Assembly: GCA_964529285.1 (NCBI GenBank)
Contig: CAZGWK010000036.1
Location: 1-32,624 of the forward strand
Length of the DNA: 32,624 bases
Source of the DNA: SURF-21 sp964529285
GTDB taxonomy: Bacteria > Actinomycetota > Geothermincolia > Geothermincolales > RBG-13-55-18
Direction of reading: 5' to 3'
Below, piece by piece: positions 8,590 to 16,477 of the stretch. The translations under genes and the position numbers were made by a program. Each line of letters begins with the position of its first letter. Position 1 is the stretch's first letter. The notes below the pieces were generated by a model. The model did not search any database and was not told the origin of the DNA. It saw only the letters and a program-made list of their open reading frames with translations.

Positions 8590-8696
8590 TTCCGCCTTCC
8601 CGCTTGCATGCTTTCGATCCCGGTCATCGAGGATGCCTGGTCAAGGCACGCTCTATCATACCGCCGCTTTTTCTAACCTGTACCCTCACCCGGACG

Positions 8697-8732
8697 CGGC
8701 CCAGGCGGTAGTGGGGAAAACCGCCTGGGCCG
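8697..8732 (-). promoter_or_regulatory. Strong 13-bp hairpin between rnfD and fdhE
   Basis: The arms 8697-8709 and 8720-8732 are perfectly complementary (CGGCCCAGGCGGT and its reverse complement) around a 10-base loop. No T-run follows on the minus strand, so it is not a classic intrinsic terminator. It may protect the 3' end of the rnfD message, or be an attenuation or processing site that lowers fdhE expression relative to the structural genes. Confidence 0.7.
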
Positions 8733-8757
8733 TCGACCTAGGAAAACGTTTATATCT

Positions 8758-9702
8758 CTATCCTGCCAACTTCGCCTCGCCGAACTTGCGCCTTACGAAC
8801 AGCCGGTTGAGCAGCGGGGTGAAAGCATTTCCGATGAGAATGGAATATGCTACCGCGCCCGTGGCGCCGGAGTACATCCTGATCACCACGATCAGCACGC
8901 CGATGAGGACTCCATATACTATCTTCCCCTGAACCGTGTCCGGGCTGGTCACCCAGTCCGTGGCCATGAAGAACGCGCCCAGCATCAAACCCCCGGCCAG
9001 TATCATGTACAGCGGATCCTCGACCAGTATCGCCGAAAGGATGAAGGCCGTGGCTATTATGGAAAAGGGGATATGCCAGGTGATCTGGCGCTTGTACAGC
9101 AGGTATGCCCCTCCCAGGAGTACGGCCAGCGCGGAGACCTCGACCAGTGCTCCGCCGGAGTTGGCCAGGAACAGTTCCCAGTACCCCGGACGGGGTCCGC
9201 CCAGGTTTGATGTGCTGTTTATGTACGTCAGGGGAGTGGCCCCGGTGACGCCGCTGATGCTGCCGAGGTTCAAGGTGACGGGTTGCCACAGGCGGGAGAG
9301 CAGCGAGGTCACAAGAAATCCCACCAATGCGGGGTTGAAGAGGTTGTAACCGAGCCCTCCCATGAGCTCCTTGACTATGGCAACGGCGACGACGACGCCG
9401 ATTACCACGAACCAGAACGGCAGGGTGGGAGGAAACAGCAAGGCTACGAGGATCCCGGTAACCAGGGCGCTGTAGTCATTGATGGTGGCCTTCCTGCCCA
9501 TGATGCGCCGCATTATCAATTCGCAGAGCACGGCCGTTATCGCGCCTGCCGCCAGGTTAACGACTGCATAGAGCCTGAAGAAAGCTATGGATACGGCAAT
9601 CACGGGGACAAGGGCTATCAACACGTCCCTCATGCCGGTTGACACGTCTTCTTTGTCCTTGAGGTGCGGCGGCGCCGTTACCGCGAGGTCATAATTCGCC
9701 AT
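8758..9702 (-). CDS. rnfD: RnfD-type membrane subunit with covalent-flavin motif
   Basis: The 314-aa protein is very hydrophobic, with about eight to ten likely membrane segments, and matches RnfD/NqrB in length and in conserved stretches ('GGLGYNLFNPALVGF', 'SGVTGATPLT', 'ATDWVTSP'). Thr156 in T-G-A-T is the expected site for FMN attached through phosphoester linkage. In Rnf complexes RnfD carries electrons across the membrane. The start at 9702 has GGGGGAGA upstream. The longer open frame behind it is a shadow within rnfC. It lies 17 bases after rnfC. The usual partners rnfG, E, A and B are absent: the next gene is fdhE. Confidence 0.93.
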   Translation of the reverse strand: MANYDLAVTAPPHLKDKEDVSTGMRDVLIALVPVIAVSIAFFRLYAVVNLAAGAITAVLCELIMRRIMGRKATINDYSALVTGILVALLFPPTLPFWFVVIGVVVAVAIVKELMGGLGYNLFNPALVGFLVTSLLSRLWQPVTLNLGSISGVTGATPLTYINSTSNLGGPRPGYWELFLANSGGALVEVSALAVLLGGAYLLYKRQITWHIPFSIIATAFILSAILVEDPLYMILAGGLMLGAFFMATDWVTSPDTVQGKIVYGVLIGVLIVVIRMYSGATGAVAYSILIGNAFTPLLNRLFVRRKFGEAKLAG

Positions 9703-9719
9703 GTAAGCTCTCCCCCTTT

Positions 9720-11033
9720 CTATTTCTTCTTCGCGGCGGCGATTTCCGCCTTGGCGATCCTTACATAAGCTACATGTGGGATACGAGACGGACAGACGAA
9801 GGAGCAGCAGCCGCACTCGAAGCAGTCCAGTGCGCCGTAGAGCTCTGCCTTGTCGTACTGGGCCATTTTGGTGTATTTGACGATCATGTTGGGCATCAGG
9901 AACATGGGGCAGGCGTCCACGCACTTGTCGCACCCGACACACTGCCTCTCTGTCTCTTCCTTTACGTCTTCATCGGGCATGATCACGATCCCGCTGGTCC
10001 CCTTGACCACCACGGCGGAAAGGTCCTGTTGGGCGAAGCCGGTCATCGGCCCTCCCATGATCACCTTGCCGGGGGCACCGGAGAACCCTCCGCAGTACTC
10101 GATCAAGTTGTCGATGGAGGCCCCCACCTTTACCATGAGGTTCTTGGGCTCCTTCAAGCCGGGCCCGGTAACGGTGATGATCCTCTCTATGACCGGTTTT
10201 CCAAATGCGGCCGCCTCGTAGAGGGCCACCGTGGTCCCGATGTTCTGCACCAGCGCCCCCACCTCGCTGGGGAGCTTGCCGGGCGGTACCCTGCGACCAC
10301 TGACCGCTTCTATGAGCATCTTCTCGTTTCCCTGGGGGTACTTGACCTCCAGGGGGACGACCTCCATGTCGTCTCTTGCCGAGACCAGCCCCTCCAACCT
10401 GTCGATGGCGTCCATCTTGTTGGTCTCTACCCCGATGATGCCCTTGTTCGCCTTCACGGCCCGCATCATCAGCTCCAGCCCGGCGACTACCTCCTCTGGC
10501 TTCTCCAGCATCAGGCGGTGGTCGCAGGTCAGGAAAGGCTCGCATTCGCAACCGTTGAGGATCACTATATCTATAGGCTTGTCGGACGGCGGGGACAGCT
10601 TCACGTAGGTCGGGAAGGCGGCACCCCCCAGGCCCACCAGTCCTGCTTCCTTGGCCGCTTGCCGTATCTCCTCCGCGTCCAGAGAGCTTATGTCCCTCTT
10701 CTCTGTCCACTTTTGAGGCTGCCTGGAGTCCGCCTCGATCACCACCGATTTCACCGTTCTGCCGGCGAAGTTCACCTGCTCTTCGATGGCGACCACCGTC
10801 CCCGCTACGCTGGCATGAACGGGGGCGGAGATGAAGGACTCGCTCGCGCCTATCTTCTGGCCCGCCTCCACCTTGTCACCGACATTTACCAGGGGCTCGT
10901 TGGGGGCCCCGACGTGCTGGGCAAGGGGGATGACCACCTTGTCGGGAAGCGGCGCTTCCTCCGTAGTCTTGTGCGCGGTGAAGTCTTTCTGATATGGAGG
11001 ATGTATCCCGCCTTGGAATGTATTGAGTTTCAC
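9720..11033 (-). CDS. rnfC: RnfC-type NADH/flavin/iron-sulfur subunit
   Basis: The 437-aa protein is a full-length RnfC. It has an N-terminal barrel-sandwich region, the FMN/NADH-binding motif GLGGAAFP (134-141), 'NGCECEPFLTCDHRL' (160-174), and a C-terminal ferredoxin domain with two [4Fe-4S] motifs (C365, C368, C371, C375 and C404, C407, C410, C414). RnfC is the cytoplasmic subunit that exchanges electrons with NAD(H) or ferredoxin. It uses a GTG start with AGGAGGT six bases upstream. It follows fdnH by 44 bases and precedes rnfD by 17, so it is co-transcribed with the formate dehydrogenase genes. Confidence 0.94.
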   Translation of the reverse strand: MKLNTFQGGIHPPYQKDFTAHKTTEEAPLPDKVVIPLAQHVGAPNEPLVNVGDKVEAGQKIGASESFISAPVHASVAGTVVAIEEQVNFAGRTVKSVVIEADSRQPQKWTEKRDISSLDAEEIRQAAKEAGLVGLGGAAFPTYVKLSPPSDKPIDIVILNGCECEPFLTCDHRLMLEKPEEVVAGLELMMRAVKANKGIIGVETNKMDAIDRLEGLVSARDDMEVVPLEVKYPQGNEKMLIEAVSGRRVPPGKLPSEVGALVQNIGTTVALYEAAAFGKPVIERIITVTGPGLKEPKNLMVKVGASIDNLIEYCGGFSGAPGKVIMGGPMTGFAQQDLSAVVVKGTSGIVIMPDEDVKEETERQCVGCDKCVDACPMFLMPNMIVKYTKMAQYDKAELYGALDCFECGCCSFVCPSRIPHVAYVRIAKAEIAAAKKK

Positions 11034-11077
11034 CTGTTTACCTCCTGCTTAACCGGGATTTTATTGCCATGCACCGC

Positions 11078-11914
11078 TCATCCCACCTTGGGATGCGATT
11101 CCTCGAATTTCCTCTCCATGCCCCTGTTCCTGGCGTTAATGATCCCGTTTATCACCAGGGCCACGGCCACGCCCCCGATAGCGATACCGCCGTAGGGGCT
11201 GGTGAAGACCTTTCTCAGCTGCACTCCCAGGGGTATGGAGGGATCGTTCGGGAGATCGTATGCCTCCGCTTCGTCGGCCAGCACGTAGAGGTAGCGCAGG
11301 CCGCCCATCTCGTCCTTGCCATAGATGCGGGCCGAGTCATTGCCGGCTGCCTTAAGCTCCGCAACGCGCTTTTCTGCTGCCTCGATCATCTCGTCCCTGT
11401 CCCCGAAGAGCAGCGCCCCCGTGGCGCATGCCTTTACGCATGCCGGCATCATATCCACGTCGTTGCTTATCCTGTCCGTGCACAGGGTGCAGCGGAACAT
11501 GCCCTTCTTCTCCTGGTTGTAACCGGGCACCGTAAACGGGCAGGCAACGCGGCAGTAGTTGCAGCCGATGCACTGGTCGGGATCGGTCTCGACCGCGGTG
11601 ATGATGCTACCGTCGCTGAGCTTGTACTCCTTATGCTTGGTCGCCTTGGGCGGGCAGACCTCCACGCAAGCGGCGTCGGTGCAGTGCATGCACTGGTGCT
11701 TGGTGAAAAACCAGTGCATCTCCCCGTCCTCGAACTTCTCGTTGAAGAGTATGCGCATCCAGGTGTTAGAAGTCAGTTCCGGGGGGTTCTCGTAACTGCC
11801 CGTGAACTCGGTCTCCTCACCCGGGTTCTGATTCCACTGCTTGCAGGCTACCTGGCATCCCCGGCAGGCGATGCACTTGGTCGCGTCGTAGAGGATCGCT
11901 TTCTCGTTACTCAT
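11078..11914 (-). CDS. fdnH: Formate dehydrogenase-N iron-sulfur (beta) subunit with C-terminal membrane helix
   Basis: The 278-aa protein has four [4Fe-4S] cysteine motifs in the DMSO-reductase-family electron-transfer layout ('CIACRGCQVACK', 'CMHCTDAACVEVCP', 'CIGCNYCRVACP', then 'CTLC...CVKAC'). One hydrophobic segment near residues 240-258 matches the single membrane anchor of FdnH/FdoH. It should receive electrons from FdnG outside the membrane and hand them to a membrane subunit. No FdnI cytochrome b gene follows: rnfC does. Start supported by GAGGAGGTGAGC. Separated from fdnG by 14 bases. Confidence 0.94.
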   Translation of the reverse strand: MSNEKAILYDATKCIACRGCQVACKQWNQNPGEETEFTGSYENPPELTSNTWMRILFNEKFEDGEMHWFFTKHQCMHCTDAACVEVCPPKATKHKEYKLSDGSIITAVETDPDQCIGCNYCRVACPFTVPGYNQEKKGMFRCTLCTDRISNDVDMMPACVKACATGALLFGDRDEMIEAAEKRVAELKAAGNDSARIYGKDEMGGLRYLYVLADEAEAYDLPNDPSIPLGVQLRKVFTSPYGGIAIGGVAVALVINGIINARNRGMERKFEESHPKVG

Positions 11915-11928
11915 CTCTGCTCACCTCC

Positions 11929-14900
11929 TCAAGCTTTCCTTACGTTTACAAGGAAGGCCTTATATTCCGGTATCTTTGAGCTCGGGTCTCCAACGTGCGA
12001 GGTGAGCTGGTTGGCGGAATAGGATTTACCGTTGTTGCCGCCGCGGCAAGCTCCGACGTAGCCGAAGCACCAGGGAAGGCATACCGACTCGACTTCCTTG
12101 CCGCCTGCTTTCAGGGTCTGGATGCGGTCGGTGACGCATGCCGTGCACTCGACCTCGCCCCTGATGCTTTCCACTATAACCCTGTCCCCGTTCTTTATGC
12201 CCATGTTGCCGGCCAGGTTGCGGCCCATCTCGACGAACATCCCCGGCATCATCTCCGAGGCCCAGGAGAGGTTGCGGGTAAGCTGCCCCGCCTGCCAGTG
12301 TTCAACCACCCTGCAGGTGGTGCCCACCACCGGGTATTCCTCGGAACCCGTCTCCGCCAGTTTGTTCAAGTCCGAATCCCATATGATGGCCACAGGATTG
12401 TACTGCTGAGAGCTCAACGGGTTGTCTATGGGGCTTTCCACCGGCTCGTAATGCTCGGGCAGCGGGCCGTCGGCGAGACCGCCGGGCACGAACATGCGGC
12501 CCTTGCCGTTGGGCAGCATGAGGAAGGGGAAGACGGCCGATACTTCGGGCGGCACCGCTTCGCCGGTCGCGGCGTTCTTGGCGGAAAAGTCCGGGTTGTC
12601 GTTGGCGATCCACTTGGAGCCGTCCCATTCCACCAGCACCCTGTCCGGGTTCCAGGGTTTTCCGGCCGGGTCGGCCGAACAGCGGTTGTAGAATATGCGC
12701 CGGTTGACCGGCCACGCGAAAGACCACTTGGGGTAGATACCCAAGCCGCTGGGGTCCTCCAGCCCGGTGTTCTTGGACATGTTCCCGTCCTCCGGGAAAA
12801 CGCCGGAACAGGCCCAGAGTATGCATGCGGTGGAACCGTCCCCCTTGAGCTTGCTCATGTTCATTATCTGTTTCTTGTCCGACCAGGTGAAGCCGTTACA
12901 CAGCTTGAGGACTTCCTCGGGGTCGGGATCGTCGCCGTAAGGCCAGTAAAGCTCGGTTATGGCCTCGCGCACCGGTGCCGAGCTGTCCTGCTCGTAAAGC
13001 TCCCTTATCTTCTTGTACAGCCGGTCCATGATCCACAGGTCGCTCCTGGCCTCTCCTGGGGGCTCGACCGCCTTGTAGCGCCACTGTATCCACTTGCAGC
13101 TGTTTATGGTGGTCCCTTCCTTCTCCACCGAGGTGGCCGCGGGCAGCAGGAATACCTCCGTGCTCACGTCCCCGGCGTTGACCCCGGGGCGCTTCCAGAA
13201 GTTGGAGGTCTCCGTCTCGAAGGGGTCCACCACCACCAGCCACTCCAGGTTGTCCATGGCCTTCCGCTCAGCGTCCGCGTTGGGGCCGGCCACGGCGGGG
13301 TTCTGGCCGAAGCAGAACAGACCCTTGATGTCGCCCGCCAGCATGTCCTCAAACATGGACATGTGGCTGTAGTCCTTGCCGCTCTTCGCCTTGGGAAGGA
13401 GCTGGTAGGCGAACTCGTTGTCCGACGTGGCGTAATCGCCCCAGTACCCCTTGAGCAGGCTGACTATATAGTTCTTGATGCCCTTCCAGCCCCCGTTTCC
13501 CGCCGTCTTCAGCCTGGCCTCCACGTAAGCATCCAAAGTGGGGTGGCTGCTGCTGATGGGCGCGGGCATCGATACCGGCAGCTGGTTCCACACCAGGGCG
13601 TTGAGGGCGCCGGACATGCCGTTGGACGCGCCGGCCATGGCGTTGATGCCACCGCCCGCCACACCCATGTTGCCGAGCAGGAGTTGCAGCACCCCGAAAG
13701 CCCTTATCATCTGAGAGCTGTGGCTGTGCTGGGTTATCCCCACGCTGTAGAAGAGCACCCCCGCTTTCTCCGGGGCCGCGGTGGCGCAGTATTCCTTAGC
13801 TATCTGCAGGAACTTATCCTCGGGTATGCCGGTTATCTCGGAGACCTTCTCCGGCGTATACCTGCTGAAGTGCTCTTTGACCAGCTGGAACACGCAGTTG
13901 GGGTCGTTGAGAGTGGGATCGGTGAGGGGTTTGCCGTCATCACCCGTCTGGTAGCTCCAGCTCTTGGTGCTGTATTTCTTACTATCCTCGTCGAAACCGG
14001 AGAAAAGCCCGCTTGCGGTGTCGAACTCGAAATCCGGGTTGATGAGGAAGGGGGCGTTGGTATAGCTCTTGACGTATTCGGTCTGCACCAGGTCGTTCTT
14101 GAGCGCGTAATTCACCAGCCCGCCGAAGAAGGCCGAGTCGCTGCCCGCCCTTATCTGCGCGAAGATATCCGCGCGGGATGCGGTCCTGGTGAAACGCGGG
14201 TCCACCACGATCACCTTGGTGCCGTTTTCCTGGGCTTCGTTTATCCACCTCCACGAGACGGGGCTGGTCTCGGCGGAGTTGGCTCCGCACACCATGATGC
14301 AGTCCGAGTTCTTCATGTCGATCCAGTGATTGGTCATCGGCCCCCGCCCGAAGGTATTGCCGTTGGCGGCGACCGTGGGCGTCTGGCACAGTCTGCCCGA
14401 GAACTCCCTGTAAACCATGCCCAGGGAGCGGGTGAACTTGCCCAGCATGGCCCCTTCCTCGGTATGGAACAAGGTGCTCCCCAGGCACGCTATGGCCTCG
14501 TTGCGGTTGCTGGTGAGCTGCTTGCCCGTCTCCTGATCCTCATCGTAGGTGATGAAGTTCTCGTCGCGCGTCTTCTTCACTTTCCCGGCGATCTTCTCGA
14601 CGGCCTCGTCCCACGACATCTCCTGCCAGTCGCCGCCGCCCGGTGCGCGGTACATGGGTTTGGTGACGCGCTTGTCGCTGTTTGCCAACTGGTAGACCAT
14701 GGAGCCCTTGCTGCACAGCCCACCCCTGCTTATGGGGTGGTCCGGGTTTCCCTCGACGTTGATGACTTTTCCGTTCTCGGAATAGACGAGCAGGCCGCAG
14801 CTCACCCCACAGTACTGGCATGTGCTCAAGGTCTCCTTGCCGTGGGCTATTCTGAGGGGTTTTTCCGACGCTATCGCCGGCATCTCGAAGCCCAGAGCCG

Positions 14901-14964
14901 CCAGAGCTCCCGCCGTAAGTCCGAAACCGGATTTCACGAGGAATTGCCTTCTTGTAATTCCCAT
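11929..14964 (-). CDS. fdnG: Formate dehydrogenase-N-type molybdopterin catalytic (alpha) subunit, Cys variant
   Basis: The 1011-aa protein aligns by eye with E. coli FdnG over its whole length, down to the closing 'FLVNVRKA'. It has a twin-arginine signal (TRRQFLVKSGFG, residues 4-15), a [4Fe-4S] motif C-x2-C-x3-C with a fourth Cys about 27 residues later, and the 'FGRGPMTNHWIDMKN' segment. At the active site, where FdnG has Sec followed by His, this protein has Cys193-Gln194 (codons TGC CAG). Cys variants are known, but loss of the His is unusual. I chose the second ATG (14964) because AGAGGAGGAAGC directly precedes it. An ATG 21 bases upstream is less likely. First gene of the operon, divergent from arsR. 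It needs Mo- or W-bis-MGD and FdhE. Confidence 0.92.
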   Translation of the reverse strand: MGITRRQFLVKSGFGLTAGALAALGFEMPAIASEKPLRIAHGKETLSTCQYCGVSCGLLVYSENGKVINVEGNPDHPISRGGLCSKGSMVYQLANSDKRVTKPMYRAPGGGDWQEMSWDEAVEKIAGKVKKTRDENFITYDEDQETGKQLTSNRNEAIACLGSTLFHTEEGAMLGKFTRSLGMVYREFSGRLCQTPTVAANGNTFGRGPMTNHWIDMKNSDCIMVCGANSAETSPVSWRWINEAQENGTKVIVVDPRFTRTASRADIFAQIRAGSDSAFFGGLVNYALKNDLVQTEYVKSYTNAPFLINPDFEFDTASGLFSGFDEDSKKYSTKSWSYQTGDDGKPLTDPTLNDPNCVFQLVKEHFSRYTPEKVSEITGIPEDKFLQIAKEYCATAAPEKAGVLFYSVGITQHSHSSQMIRAFGVLQLLLGNMGVAGGGINAMAGASNGMSGALNALVWNQLPVSMPAPISSSHPTLDAYVEARLKTAGNGGWKGIKNYIVSLLKGYWGDYATSDNEFAYQLLPKAKSGKDYSHMSMFEDMLAGDIKGLFCFGQNPAVAGPNADAERKAMDNLEWLVVVDPFETETSNFWKRPGVNAGDVSTEVFLLPAATSVEKEGTTINSCKWIQWRYKAVEPPGEARSDLWIMDRLYKKIRELYEQDSSAPVREAITELYWPYGDDPDPEEVLKLCNGFTWSDKKQIMNMSKLKGDGSTACILWACSGVFPEDGNMSKNTGLEDPSGLGIYPKWSFAWPVNRRIFYNRCSADPAGKPWNPDRVLVEWDGSKWIANDNPDFSAKNAATGEAVPPEVSAVFPFLMLPNGKGRMFVPGGLADGPLPEHYEPVESPIDNPLSSQQYNPVAIIWDSDLNKLAETGSEEYPVVGTTCRVVEHWQAGQLTRNLSWASEMMPGMFVEMGRNLAGNMGIKNGDRVIVESIRGEVECTACVTDRIQTLKAGGKEVESVCLPWCFGYVGACRGGNNGKSYSANQLTSHVGDPSSKIPEYKAFLVNVRKA

Positions 14965-15103
14965 GCTTCCTCCTCTGATAATCATTGCTCAGCAGTTAAG
15001 CTGGTTGGTCCACGAATTGCTAACACCAAAGAGTAAGCAGTCCTCACCTCCCGCCAGCGTAAGGGGCCTGTGATCCATCTATGAACGGGCGGTTCTTCGG
15101 GGA

Positions 15104-15168
15104 GAACTCCGCCGGAAATGTCAAGTGAGGGGAACTCCACCTGGGATTCGGACGCAGGAACTCCCCTC
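15104..15168. repeat. Three GAACTCC direct repeats and an inverted repeat upstream of fdnG
   Basis: GAACTCC occurs at 15104-15110, 15132-15138 and 15158-15164, spaced 28 and 26 bases apart. The last two are GGAACTCC. Overlapping them, GAGGGGA (15127-15133) and TCCCCTC (15162-15168) form a 7-bp inverted repeat. Similar spacing near two and a half helical turns is typical of clustered regulator sites. The segment lies about 140-200 bases upstream of the fdnG start. The binding protein is unknown. Confidence 0.45.
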
Positions 15169-15240
15169 GCGAAGAGGTGTGATGGGGGCCTTTACGAAAA
15201 ACTGTGCTGGTTTCGCGGGCGATCATCAAGAAATTCCCCA

Positions 15241-15345
15241 CTTATCAAAATATCGTCGTATTTTATATTATAATTAATTAAATTATTACTAAATTAATTT
15301 TTTAATTATAATAACAACGGTTGCATTGTCAAGTTTCATACAAAG
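15241..15345. promoter_or_regulatory. Very AT-rich divergent promoter region between fdnG and arsR
   Basis: About 80-100 bases are almost pure A/T in an otherwise GC-rich sequence. TTATAATTAA (15268-15277) and TTAATTATAA (15302-15311) form a 10-bp inverted repeat, and TATAAT-like hexamers occur on both strands. This is where an ArsR dimer could bind and where the arsR and fdn promoters may start. Low sequence complexity makes individual sites uncertain, and I could not fix a -35 box. Together with the repeats just upstream it fills the 396-base interval from 14965 to 15360. Confidence 0.5.
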
Positions 15346-15360
15346 GAGATGAACTCTTAA

Positions 15361-15705
15361 ATGGACAAAAGGGTGCTTGATAACCTTGACTGGCTGCAGA
15401 AACGGCTTAACGTGTGCAAGGCGGTCGCCAATTCTACCCGCTTGCGCATCCTCGATCTGCTCAGGGAGGGAGAGAAATGCGTGTGCGAGCTCCTTCCCCT
15501 CCTCGAAATGGAACCATCAAACGTATCCCAACACCTCAATATCCTCAAGAACGCCGGCATCGTTACGTCCCGCAAGGAAGGGCAGCACGTTCTGTACAAG
15601 GTAAGAAACGAGAATATCTTCGATGTCATGGACGCGCTCGATTCCATGCTGGTAAGCGAGCTGGAGGAAGCGAGCGAGCTGCTGAAGAGCATGGGGAAGA
15701 GCTAG
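15361..15705 (+). CDS. ArsR/SmtB-family winged-helix regulator with CxC metal site
   Basis: The 114-aa protein has the ArsR fold, with recognition helix around 'SNVSQHLNILKNAGIV' and wing 'SRKEGQHVLYKV'. In the metal-sensing helix it carries C40-V-C42 (EKCVCEL), like the As(III)/Sb(III) site of ArsR or the Cd/Pb site of CadC, plus Cys19 as possible third ligand. Binding of a soft metal should release DNA. It is transcribed divergently from the formate dehydrogenase operon across an AT-rich interval, so it may control itself and possibly that operon. No arsenic-resistance genes are nearby. Start supported by AAAGGAG. Confidence 0.9.
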   Translation: MDKRVLDNLDWLQKRLNVCKAVANSTRLRILDLLREGEKCVCELLPLLEMEPSNVSQHLNILKNAGIVTSRKEGQHVLYKVRNENIFDVMDALDSMLVSELEEASELLKSMGKS

Positions 15706-15827
15706 ACCCCGGGCACGAGCATGCTCTGAAAAGCGGACAGGATATTTGCCATATCCTCTGATTGACGTTAAACTATTACTAGCATATGCCCTAAATGTTG
15801 CGAGTGCTGTGTTTAAGGAGAGGACTC

Positions 15828-16277
15828 ATGTACCAGGTCGATACGAGCAGTTGCACAGGTTGCGGTACCTGCGAAAAGGTGTGTCCCACTGATGCGGTCA
15901 AGATCATAGAAGGAGCAGCCATCATAGACCACTCTCTCTGCAACGACTGCGGCTCCTGCTTCTATACATGTCCTAAAGGGGCGATCTACCAGGACGAGGC
16001 GGTCCCGGCGGTGGCGGCGGCGCCGTCTTCTCCGCGCGTCACGCCGAGGTCCCCGGTCGCCGTGAGGAGGGCCAGGGTCGATAAGCGCTGGCCGGCCGTC
16101 CTTTCCACCATTGCGCCCGTCGCCCTGGACCTCGCACTGGAGATAGCGAGGATAATCCCCTCCCGGCGTGCGGGTGCTGCGGGCAAGGCGGCGTTCAAGC
16201 CCGGCTTAGGGGGCGGAGAAAGCGTCTCAGCACTGGGATCGGGCCGCCGTTACCGCCGGCGCGGAGGCCGGAGCTAG
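15828..16277 (+). CDS. 2x[4Fe-4S] ferredoxin with basic, Ala-rich C-terminal extension
   Basis: The first 60 residues form a bacterial two-cluster ferredoxin ('CTGCGTCEKVCP' and 'CNDCGSCFYTCP'). The remaining 90 residues are rich in Ala, Pro and Arg, contain a possible amphipathic helix ('LALEIARII') and end in an Arg/Gly tail. I chose the ATG at 15828 because AAGGAG lies seven bases upstream. An earlier in-frame ATG has no such site. It probably carries low-potential electrons, possibly as a partner for the nearby RnfC, but that link is only positional. Its last 16 codons lie in a 55-base sequence duplicated across the following gap. Confidence 0.82.
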   Translation: MYQVDTSSCTGCGTCEKVCPTDAVKIIEGAAIIDHSLCNDCGSCFYTCPKGAIYQDEAVPAVAAAPSSPRVTPRSPVAVRRARVDKRWPAVLSTIAPVALDLALEIARIIPSRRAGAAGKAAFKPGLGGGESVSALGSGRRYRRRGGRS

Positions 16278-16283
16278 GCGGAG
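16229..16283 (+). repeat. Left copy of a 55-base duplication flanking an assembly gap
   Basis: These 55 bases, ending at the last base before the N run, are identical to 16384-16438, which begin at the first base after it. This is what results when two contigs sharing a k-mer-length overlap are scaffolded instead of merged. Confidence 0.95.
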
Positions 16284-16383
16284 NNNNNNNNNNNNNNNNN
16301 NNNNNNNNNNNNNNNNNNNNNNNNNNNNNNNNNNNNNNNNNNNNNNNNNNNNNNNNNNNNNNNNNNNNNNNNNNNNNNNNNNN
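16284..16383. other. Assembly gap (100 N), probably artificial
   Basis: Exactly 100 N lie between two identical 55-base copies. The simplest reading is that no sequence is missing and the true locus has one copy. Confidence 0.9.
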
Positions 16384-16438
16384 AGCACTGGGATCGGGCC
16401 GCCGTTACCGCCGGCGCGGAGGCCGGAGCTAGGCGGAG
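16384..16438 (+). repeat. Right copy of the 55-base duplication
   Basis: Identical to 16229-16283. It includes the end of the ferredoxin gene and its TAG. If the copies are merged, the DUF1638 start lies roughly 200 bases downstream of the ferredoxin stop minus 155, about 45 bases, making one transcription unit plausible. Confidence 0.95.
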
Positions 16439-16477
16439 GGACAGGCATTGCAGGCCCGGTCTACAGGAGGTATGGAG

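Noticed and set aside
11995..15036. Very long plus-strand open frame (about 1000 codons) opposite fdnG, and similar ones at 158-2272, 1816-3228 and 9774-11195
   Set aside because: They are antisense shadows of well-recognised genes in GC-rich DNA, with no domain similarity and no matching ribosome-binding sites.
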